Shown here: positions 1 through 9,200 of the stretch, in pieces
Numbering within the stretch: position 1 is the first letter of the stretch
How the letters are laid out: every line of letters begins with the position of its first letter
Assembly (NCBI GenBank): GCA_902796215.1
Contig: CADBNY010000152.1
Location: 1 to 16,982 of the forward strand
Origin: an uncultured Erysipelotrichaceae bacterium
Lineage (GTDB): Bacteria; Bacillota_I; Bacilli_A; RF39; UBA660
Reading direction: 5' to 3'
Length of the DNA: 16,982 bases
The notes under the pieces: generated by a model
What the model saw: only the letters and a program-made list of their open reading frames with translations
Database searches by the model: none
What the model was told of the DNA's origin: nothing
Made by a program: the position numbers and the translations under genes

Positions 1-38
1 AAAAAAGAGAGAAAAAGACATTAAAGTCAATTTCTCTC
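1..38 (-). terminator. Rho-independent terminator downstream of prs
   Basis: On the minus strand an 8-base stem (7-14 pairing with 31-38, GAGAGAAA with TTTCTCTC), a two-base mismatch, and a second 3-bp stem (GAC/GTC, 17-19 with 26-28) are followed at once by six T (positions 6-1). This is the expected shape of an intrinsic terminator. It lies about 150 bases beyond the stop of the PRPP synthetase gene and most simply ends that transcript. It could instead belong to the leader of a gene left of the window. Confidence 0.7.
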
Positions 39-79
39 ATTGAATAATTAATAAACTAAATTGTTTTCGTGTATAAATT

Positions 80-145
80 AAAAGTGCCTTATTTCTCATT
101 AAACATCAGCCCCAATTAATTAATTGTTTTTATAATAGCACTTTT
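80..145. repeat. Inverted repeat in the prs 3' region, role unknown
   Basis: AAAAGTGC (80-87) is perfectly complementary to GCACTTTT (138-145), with about 50 bases between. The interior holds a perfect 14-base palindrome, CAATTAATTAATTG (113-126), followed by a short T run on the plus strand. It lies between the prs stop and the terminator at 1-38. It could be a structured 3' UTR, a weak second terminator, or chance pairing in AT-rich DNA. Confidence 0.3.
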
Positions 146-188
146 TCATAATCATTAAATCCTATAGCCTTTTACTCAAATAGAAAAA

Positions 189-1319
189 TCATTTAAATTT
201 ATTTTCCAATATTTTTACTGGATATGATTTATCATTCATTAGACTAGAAATAGATAAATCATGATGAATATTATAAATAATTTCAGCTAAATACTCTGAT
301 ACATCACAAATATGTAACCATTTTTCTTTTTTATATTCTTCTGGGATATATGAAAGATTTGTTGTATAAACTCCATCTAATTTTCCTTGATCAACATATT
401 CTTTAAACTGCTCAATTCCTCTAGTAAATAAAGCATATGTTACACAAACATAAATATGTGAAACATGATATTTATTTAATTCATCTATACAGTCAAACAT
501 ACTTCCACCAGATGAGATCATATCATCACTTATAATAGCAGTAAAACCATCTAATTCACTATTTCCAGAATAATCATGACTAATAACAGGATATTTACCA
601 CCAACTAGATGATTATAGTCCCTTTGTTTTACAAAACTTCCTGCTTCCCTATGAATATACTTTGAATTAAAAGAATTTAGATAAACATTTCTTCTTCCTG
701 TTGCCCCATTATCAGGAGCAACAAATACTATTTTTTTTAATTCATCCAAAGATAAATCATTAATTAAACGCTCCAATATTGAATTAGTTGGATAAAAATT
801 ATTAAATTCCATATTATGAATAGCATGTTCTACTCCAGGATCATGAGCATCAAAGGTAATAAACCCTCTTACTTTACTCATATTATCTATTTCATGTAAA
901 GTCGCCCCACAAGCCAAATTTTCTCTAGCATTTTTCCTATGTTGTCTTCCTGCAAACAATAAAGGCATTACGACACTTATTTTATCAACATGTGAATTAC
1001 AAGCTCCAATGCCATCCTTTAATTGAAACATTAAATCATTTGGTGATGTGTGATTAATAAATCCATGCATATTATATACTAAAGAGTAATTACCAATATC
1101 AGTTAAAATAAATAAATCTTTCCCTCTAACAGTCTCATCAATTTCTATTTTTTGATGTCCGTCTTCAAAAAATAATTCTTTTAAAGCAATTTGAAATGTG
1201 TAATTATCTGCATCTAAACCATACATTTCTAATAAATGTCTATCAACTAACTCTCCCAACTCTTTAGCACTCGAAAACACCATTAATCTTAAATTATCTC
1301 TCTCAATTCTATCTTTCAT
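189..1319 (-). CDS. prs: Ribose-phosphate pyrophosphokinase (PRPP synthetase)
   Basis: This cytosolic enzyme transfers pyrophosphate from ATP to ribose 5-phosphate, giving PRPP for purine, pyrimidine, NAD, histidine and tryptophan synthesis. The protein has 376 residues, longer than the roughly 315 of classical class I enzymes; part of the extra length is N-terminal. The family motifs are present: the ATP-contacting loop GRQHRK (about 124-129), FDAHD with the family histidine (156-160), the pyrophosphate-side segment APDNGATGRR (201-210), the flexible-loop KQR (231-233), and the ribose-phosphate loop DDMISSGGS (265-273, usually DDMIDTGGT). It therefore looks catalytically competent. The start is set by GGAGGTT four bases before the ATG. 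An extended -10 lies just upstream and a terminator downstream, so it is probably its own unit. The stop is TGA. Confidence 0.93.
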   Translation of the reverse strand: MKDRIERDNLRLMVFSSAKELGELVDRHLLEMYGLDADNYTFQIALKELFFEDGHQKIEIDETVRGKDLFILTDIGNYSLVYNMHGFINHTSPNDLMFQLKDGIGACNSHVDKISVVMPLLFAGRQHRKNARENLACGATLHEIDNMSKVRGFITFDAHDPGVEHAIHNMEFNNFYPTNSILERLINDLSLDELKKIVFVAPDNGATGRRNVYLNSFNSKYIHREAGSFVKQRDYNHLVGGKYPVISHDYSGNSELDGFTAIISDDMISSGGSMFDCIDELNKYHVSHIYVCVTYALFTRGIEQFKEYVDQGKLDGVYTTNLSYIPEEYKKEKWLHICDVSEYLAEIIYNIHHDLSISSLMNDKSYPVKILENKFK

Positions 1320-1336
1320 ATAACCTCCATAATTAC

Positions 1337-1345
1337 ATTATAGCA
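1337..1345 (-). promoter_or_regulatory. Possible extended -10 promoter for prs
   Basis: The minus strand reads TGCTATAAT here: a perfect TATAAT preceded by the TG of an extended -10 element. No convincing TTGACA-like -35 box sits 17 or 18 bases upstream, which an extended -10 can tolerate. The predicted start point leaves a leader of only about 10 bases with the GGAGG inside it. That is unusually short, so confidence is moderate. Confidence 0.4.
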
Positions 1346-1385
1346 TAACTCATTTTCTATTACTATTTAAGATTATATTTTTATT

Positions 1386-2476
1386 CTAATCACTTATATC
1401 TATATCTAATGTAATACTAATATGATAATCTTTATATTGATTCTGAACCTCATCATATATTTCTTTATAAATCTCTTCTTGATTCTTACTATTAAAATCT
1501 ATAATAATATCAAAACTAATTGATTTAGCACTCTCATCAAAGTAAAATCCATACATTTGCAAAACACCAACATGAGAAAAAACAATATCTTTAATATTTT
1601 TATGAATTTTCTTATCTCTTGTATTAACAGAATAAACTCCAATTGTATGAAGAATTACTCCATATTTTTCTGCAATATTTTTTGTAATTTTTCTTGATAT
1701 TTTATCAACATCCGCAACAGACAAAGTATCAAAAACTTCAATATGAATAGAACCTAAATATCAATCTGGACCATAATCATTTAATATTAAATCAAAAGCT
1801 CCTTGAACATCTTTTTCTTTAGTAACTTCTTTTTTTATTTGCCGTGCTAAATCAATTTCAATTCTAATCCCCAGCATATTATCTACAGACTCTTTAATTA
1901 GCTCAATCCCAGTTTTAATAATAAATGCGGATAAAAAAATACCAACATATGCTTCTAGACTAATATTAAATACTATATAAATAATAGCTGATATAAGTGC
2001 AGAAATGGAAAGCACCGCATCATTAAAGGCATCTGAACCACTAGCAACTAAAGAATCAGAATGTACCTCTTTGCCCTTCTTCTTAACATATATTCCAAGT
2101 ATAAATTTAACAGCAATACCTGCACTTAAAATAACGATAGTTAACATACTATAATCAGCCATTTCTGGATGTATTATTTTCTTTATAGATTCAACCATAG
2201 CAGTAATACCAGCATATAAAACAATACCTGATACAATCAAAGAAGTCATATATTCAATTCTTCCATAACCATAAGGATGCTTTTTATCAGGACGTTTACC
2301 AGCTAATTTAGTTCCAATAATAGTAATGCATCACTCAAATTATTCACTGCGTCTGATATAACAGCAATCGAATTAGAAAGTATTCCAACAAAGGCCTTAA
2401 AACCTGCCAAAAAAATATTTGAAATAATACTAATAATACTAGTTTTAATAACGACTTTTTCTCTTTTATTTATCAT
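1386..2476 (-). pseudogene. Cation diffusion facilitator (CDF) transporter, broken
   Basis: An intact CDF protein exports divalent metals such as zinc or manganese in exchange for protons. All parts are still readable but in pieces. The start at 2476 has a GGAGTG ribosome site. The N-terminal part holds the metal-site helix SDAVNNLSDA. Near 2320-2332 the frame changes: the first frame ends at 2303, and the second carries on with ITIIGTK and KKHPYGYGRIEY, the canonical CDF continuation. Family comparison suggests roughly 13 bases were lost. The second frame covers the remaining transmembrane helices, then meets TGA at 1761-1763 after NDYGPD, inside the conserved entry to the cytoplasmic dimer domain; reading resumes with YLGSIHIEV and runs to a TAG at 1386. 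The rest of the sequence looks unspoiled, so inactivation is probably recent, unless these are assembly errors. The piece starting at 1724 would need an internal TTG start and is not a separate gene. Confidence 0.85.
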
Positions 2477-2625
2477 AAAATCACACTCCAATAACACCAT
2501 AATAAAATATATAGCACACAAAACAAAATTAGTATAATCTTAAATACAGAAAACTTGTTTAATTTTTAAATTAATATCCACTCCTACTTACCAGTTAAAA
2601 TATACTTCTTAACTTAAGAATAACA

Positions 2626-2653
2626 GAAAAAGCAGATTTTTTAATCTGCTTTC
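2626..2653 (-). terminator. Rho-independent terminator of the F1-like ATPase operon
   Basis: A perfect 10-bp stem (2629-2638 with 2643-2652, core GCAGATT/AATCTGC) with a four-base loop is followed on the minus strand by a T-rich tract (TTTTTCTGTTATT). It begins about 16 bases after the stop of the last operon gene, so it marks the operon's end. The hairpin also has a T-rich tract on the plus strand, but no plus-strand gene is there to end. Confidence 0.85.
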
Positions 2654-2668
2654 TTATTGTTTTATCAT

Positions 2669-3253
2669 CTAAAAAACTCCAGCTATTTTTTCCAAACTAC
2701 TAGAAGACAAATCAGTCATAACCCATTGACCTCTATCATTTTTATAATAATTAATAACTATAGAATAATCAACTGTATCTTTAGCCTTTTCCATTTGCTC
2801 TAATTTATAATTAATAACTTCAGCCTCATCCACATCTCCTTTTTCATTAACAAACTTATCTTTATGAGCAAATACATAACTATTTGCTTTTTCATATGCA
2901 TCTTTCAAATCAATTACTGTAACTTGAATCGTAATATTAGAATCAACATCACCTACATATTCCTCTAAAATAGTATAATGAATATTACGATATTGTTTTT
3001 TTACCATTTCTTTATATCTTTGTTCTTGATAAGCATTCAAATTATCAGAAAAAGGATAGGTAATCTTACTCGTAATAAACTTATCTTCTTTTTGAATTTT
3101 TTCAAAATAAGACTCTGTCATACCAATAGGAGAAGTAGCCGTAACTCGATTCTTTATAAAGCCAATAATAATTCCTATAATTAGTAAAGATAAAAATATA
3201 ATACTAACAAGAAGAATTCTTTTTTTATTCCATTTTAATTTAAATTTTTTCAT
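2669..3253 (-). CDS. Single-anchor extracytoplasmic protein, last gene of the F1-like operon
   Basis: The function is not recognised. The 194-residue protein has a basic N-terminus (MKKFKLKWNKKR), one hydrophobic segment at about 12-33, and a polar remainder that should lie outside. There is no lipobox cysteine, so the segment is probably an uncleaved anchor. The ectodomain opens with an ESYFEKIQKEDKF helix and ends with strand patterns (DYSIVINYYKNDRGQWVMTDL, then SSLEKIAGVF) that recall small NTF2-like/DUF4878-type domains; this fold is a guess from the pattern. The gene starts four bases after the stop of the giant gene, with AAGGAGAG inside that gene's last codons, which implies translational coupling. 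The operon terminator follows directly. An accessory subunit or assembly factor for the giant surface protein is the simplest reading. Confidence 0.8.
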   Translation of the reverse strand: MKKFKLKWNKKRILLVSIIFLSLLIIGIIIGFIKNRVTATSPIGMTESYFEKIQKEDKFITSKITYPFSDNLNAYQEQRYKEMVKKQYRNIHYTILEEYVGDVDSNITIQVTVIDLKDAYEKANSYVFAHKDKFVNEKGDVDEAEVINYKLEQMEKAKDTVDYSIVINYYKNDRGQWVMTDLSSSSLEKIAGVF

Positions 3254-3256
3254 ACA

Positions 3257-6200
3257 CTATCTCTCTCCTTTTACTTTCAAATCTTTAGCATTTTTAAACC
3301 ATAAAATCAAAGCAACAAAAACACTAAACAATACAATCAATAATAAATATACAACATTAATATTATTTTTTACTTTATGATAAGTACTCTCCTTCATATA
3401 AAAACGCATTAAATAATTAGAAGTATAAATCTTATCATTTTCTGTAACTATTTCTTTTTTATCTCCTGATATTATACTACCCATATCCACTACATCATAA
3501 CTATTCTTAACAGCATTGTAGTATGTAACATAAGAAGAATTAATAGAATTATTTGTCGACTTCTTTTCATTATCAGTATCACCAGAGAAGTAATTACCAT
3601 CTCCATCGGTATAAATAGGTTTTTCTTCCAATTTATTCTGTAATTCAATACTTTCATCATAACTTTGAATTACATTATCATCAATAATGGATTTTTGGAA
3701 TACACTAGATGACTTAATATATTCAAAAACAGATATCTTTTCAGTAGCTTTTTCTACTACTTTCTCAGTACCAGTCCGATAATCAAATACAACTACTCTA
3801 CCTGTATCATACATAACAACTACCATATTACTATTATTATTAATGTTATGAGTCATATACTTAATATTAGCATTTGTAAATCTAGATGGTAATTGCATTT
3901 CATCTTTTAAGTTATAAATAATACCATTAGTACCAAGTACTGTAACAAAATTCTTATTACCAGATTTATCAATAATAACAGTATTTTTAACATTTTCCAA
4001 ACTAGCATCAATAATTTCTAATGAACCATTTTGATAAAACAATTGACCATCATAATAAATATCTTGATCCTTTTTATGAATAACAGAATATTTATAGTAA
4101 GTATCAACCTTAGCTTCACCTATATCAAATTCAAATAAACTTATTATCTTACCAGTATCAGTTAAAGAATAATTATTACCTCGAGACTTAAATTCTTCTT
4201 TTTCTAAATCATAAATATCATAACTTTTAGTAAGTGCATACTTTCCATAAATATGAATATATTGATCACTAGTAGTTTTTATATTACCTTTTAACTTACC
4301 ATCATAAATATAAGCATAAGTATTTTTGAAAGTAGTAACTGTGTTTACCAAATCTTCAGCTCCATAAGAATAAACTTTTTTATTCTTACCATCACTAAGA
4401 ACTATCTTAATAGAAGAAGAATAATCATAGTAAAAACTATAAACTCTATGAGTTAAATAATTATCAAATACTAATTTTTGATTTTCATAAATTTCCATTT
4501 TAACAGAAGAATCCAAATCACTTAATTCAAAATTAATTGTATTAATACCACTACTATATACATCTAATGTAGGTAATTCATGATATACATCATTAATACT
4601 TCTCAAAGATAATCCAAAAGTATTGAAAGAAACAGTAGATGTTGGTAATTTAATCGGAATTTGGCCAGTAGCTGTTTTAACAAATGGATAGTAACCATTA
4701 TTAATCAAATTACTACCATTATAATCTGTAAACGTAAAGTAAGAAGTTGTAATACCATGAGAAGCATAATAAGATTGTGTTGCTAAATTATTAGCTGTAA
4801 TTAATGTTAAATTAGAAATTGCATCATTTAGAAAAGCAATATCTCCAATTTTATCACCATTTAAAATACATTGATCATAAACATAAAAACGTGGAAGGAT
4901 TGAAGAAAGTTCCAAACTACTAACAGAATTTTGCGGTAAAACAATTCCATATCTAGAACCAGTAGTAGTAACGGTACCAACTAAATAAACATTATAAAAG
5001 AACTTATCAAATAAAACATTTCCTGTTGCATAGCCAGCAAACAATGCTACATTATCTGAACCAACTATTTCACTATTCTCTAAAACAATTTCATGAACAA
5101 CATCACTATAAGTAGAATCTGCCGCATCAACATTGTTAATATAACCATATACTCCACCAACATTAAATCCACTAGCATTAATCTTTACATTGATAGTTGA
5201 ATAATAAAACCTACTATTTCGACCATTTCCTATTCCGCCACCAACATTAGAAACTCCATTAATTTCAGTTTTGGTAACATAACTATAGCAATTTGTACCA
5301 CTACCCGAACTATAACCAACTAAACCACCAGTACCACCAGTTCCCGAAGACGTAATAACAGTATCTACAACACCATTATAGTAATTAGCATAACCACTTT
5401 TATATCCTTGAATACCACCAGTATAAACAGCACTAGTACCATAACTAGTTATTCTCGAATTACGAATATAACAATAATAAGCATCATATGCCCAACCAAA
5501 TAATCCTCCTGTATATGTAACAGCATCATCCGTTATAACATCAATATCATCAGCTTCATAATAATAAGCATATCTATCCGCATTAGAACCAGCAATACCA
5601 CCAACTCTTTCAGCTCCAGCTAAACCATGGACAGTTGAATGCGTAATAGTAGAATAATTAGCTCCTCCTACTCCATACAAACCACCTGTATAATTTCTAC
5701 CAGTAACATTCAAATTATTACCAGTAACATAAAACCAACGAGTAGAAGCAGAATATCCACGATTTCCAAGAACAGCACCAACATAACTTCCATCACCATA
5801 AACGGTTACATTATCAGCATTAATCATATAAGCATCTAAAGCTTGTGAATTTCCAATTAAACCAGAAACATAATTCTTTCCGATAAAACGACTGTTCTTA
5901 ATAGTAATATTTCTAAGTGATTGACCACGATTAATAGCAATAGGACCAACATAATTTGTAACACCAGGAGCATTAATTGTAATATTATTAAACTCAACAT
6001 TTTCAATATTAGCAAGATTCAAACGAATAATATTACAATAAGAATTATATGATGAACCATCTTTAATATTAAATGTAATATTCTCAAAACGAACATTCTT
6101 CAAAGAAGAAGTTATTTTTCTAATTAAAGAGAAAGTCGTTTTAATATCATTAATAGTAATATTCTTAATAGCATATCCAGCTCCCTGACCTTCCAAACGT

Positions 6201-9200
6201 CCAATTGACACATTAGTATTAATATTAGCAACACCTGAAAAATCTAAATCACCAGTTAAACGATAATTCTCTGTAGTACTAGTACTAATACTTCGCCAAT
6301 CCGTATAAGATGATAAAGTTTTATAAAACTGTAAATCTACTTGAATATATTTATAAACAGTTTGCGCTGTAGCATTACTAGAAGTTTTATAAGAAACACC
6401 CGTTAAAGTATAAAAATCATAATAACGAATAGGTCTTACTCCACTAATACTAACAATAGTATAACCTTCTCCCGTATTAGTAATTCTAATATTATTCTCT
6501 TCAAATTTTAAATAATCAAAAGTAACAGTTGTAACTTCATAATTATCAGGATTATCTAAAATAAAATAAACATCTCCATCTTCAACTCTTTGTGTTGTTT
6601 GAATAACACCTCTAACATTAAATTTTTGAGACTCAAATTTATGATCTTGCTGATTTGGCAACAATTCACCTGATATACTATTTAATTTTGGAAGAATACC
6701 CTCTTCAACTTGTGAATAATCGAAATCATCACCAAAATCAAATAAATCATGATAAGTATCAACATTTTTAAGTTGTTCAGAAGTCAAAGGCTTCTCAGCA
6801 GTCGCATCACCTGTCAAATAACCATAAAAAGGCTGCTCACTCCAGAAATAATTTTTTTGTGGAATTAATAAGGAGTTCCCAGAAGTACGATTAATATTTC
6901 CTCCAACATAATTTGAATAAATAGGACCCACAACCAAAGTAGAAGAAATTGTATCATGATCCCTTTTTCCTGTTATTCCTCCAACATAATCAAGTTCAGA
7001 ATAAATATTAACATCAGACCAACAATTTGAAATAATAGCATTAGAATAGCCTACAATCCCACCAACATAAATTGAATTACTTTTAATAGAACCAGTAGCA
7101 TAACAATTGGTAATAGAACCATTAGCTAACTGTCCTACAATTCCACCAATTCCATAAGTAGCAATAGAATCCATAATATCAATATCAACATCCTGAACAA
7201 AAGAATTAGAAATATATCCATTTCCTGCCATATATCCTACCAAGCCACCAATTCTAACATCAGATAGATCTGGATTAGTAATAGACTTAAAACCAGTTGA
7301 AGAGCAATTAACAATAATAACTCCATTACCAGCACCATAACCAATCAATGAACCTAAATAAGTAGTAGCCTTAGCAGAAGAATTGGTCATATGAACATTA
7401 TCAAAAGTAGGTGTTCCAGAATTAGTATAAACAAAGCCACCATAAGCAGTATTTGAAGTTTTCTTATAATTTTCAATAAATAGATTTTTAATAATAGCAT
7501 TATTAACTAATTTATTAAACACACCCGTTTTAGAAGGAATAGAAATATTCTTTATAACATGACCATTACCATTTAAAATACCAGAAAAATCTTTTGAAAT
7601 ATGAATTCTACTTTCATCTACTCCCGCAAAATCCAAATCGCTAGTTAAAAAATAATTATCAGTAGGTTCTACATTCATTCGCAACCAATCGTTTACTGTA
7701 GAAATAGGATAGTATAAATCAATATCTAACGATCTTTCACCTTTATTAAATGAAATTTCATAAAGTTTTCCTAAATGATTTATAGCCTTAATCACTCTTA
7801 AATCATACTTAGATTTATAAGACATAGCCTCAGAAATTTCAATAGTTAAAACCGTTTTACCCATTTCATTTTCTTGTGAAATTTTTCTAACCTTTCCAAT
7901 ATCTTGAATTCCAACAGAATCAATTGTCTCTCCTGCAGGATTATTAATATGCAATTTTACAATAGCACTATCACCACTATTAGAAACCTCTTCAACAGAA
8001 GTAACATCAATTAAATCTTCATCACTAACAGAAGGTAATGGAATCCAATCCAAATTAGGCATACAATCATTCATAATTAACTGTGGATAATAACCAAGTT
8101 CAACGTATTGATTAATTTCAAACTTTTTATCATTATTTAATAAACTATTCAAAAAACTAGTATCATATAATGATAAGAAAGATATTTTATTACTCAAACC
8201 AGCCATATATGTTTTTTTAGAAGCATAAAAAAGATTTTTAGCTGACATAGAAGACCTACGACCATAGTTAGGATCTTGGGTAGACAAATTAGTAGATGTA
8301 TCATCTTTTTCCACTGAAAAACTATTTTCCATTTTTCCAACATTAGCATAACCAATCAAATTACCTGTAGCGTTTTCACTAGCCATAGAAGGATCTTTTT
8401 TAACACCAATTAGAGAAAATACATTTTGTATTCTAGAATTAGTAGTAGCTTGACTAGCCAGAGCACCAACATCTTTTTGAACATTATTAGCTATTTTCAT
8501 AGCATTAATATCTTCACCATATATATAGCCATTTTTAATTAAACCTTGATTAGAATAAGTAACCAAACCAAACCGAGATTGCGCATAAACTTCAACTTCT
8601 GTATGAATAACAAAATTTTTAATAATACTATAATTAGCATATGTTAAAATACCAACAGCATAATTAGATACATCAGTAGATTGTAAGACATTTACTTGAA
8701 CATTATCAATCGTTCCATAATGATACAAAACAAATGGAGAAGACCATGTCTTTGCTGTTGGATTATCTAAAGAAACATTCAAAACAACATTTTTAATGTT
8801 ACTACCACCACGAGTATATTGAAATAAATAACCTCGTCCATTCCAATTCAAATTTAACGAATGTCCTTGACAATCAAGTTCGCCATAAAAATTCGTAACA
8901 TATTTATTAATTCCTGAAAAATCTAAGTCATTAACAACAACATATTTCCCATTAGGATGCATATTGAAAAATTCATCTACAGTCTTAATAGACCATATTT
9001 CATTATTTGTAACAACATAAATACTATCAATATCATAAAAACGGTTTCTAATTTTAATAGATAATTTTATTGTATATTTCTTATTTTTTTTCAAAGAATA
9101 TTGTTTAATTTCGTCCAACACAGTATGATCAACCAAATCATAACGATATGGAGAAGAAGCTATTTCATCACCATCCAAATAAATTCGAATATAATAATCA

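Noticed and set aside
1386..1724. Separate 112-residue protein starting at an internal TTG
   Set aside because: It is the dimer domain of the broken CDF gene, continuous in frame with the upstream part except for the TGA.
2531..2536. TATACT as a -10 box for the CDF gene
   Set aside because: No -35 box or TG extension accompanies it, and such hexamers are common by chance in DNA this AT-rich.
2978..3184. Plus-strand open frame antisense to the 194-residue gene
   Set aside because: It has no ribosome site, its composition is that of a shadow frame, and the minus-strand gene here is well supported.
5639..5839. Plus-strand open frame inside the giant gene
   Set aside because: It is antisense to the beta-helix repeats, made of Ser/Ile/Thr-rich low-complexity sequence that mirrors the repeat codons, and has no ribosome site.
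5000..7450. Repeated coding pattern considered as a CRISPR or DNA repeat array
   Set aside because: The repetition is at protein level (GLUG-like turns); the DNA copies are diverged and irregularly spaced.
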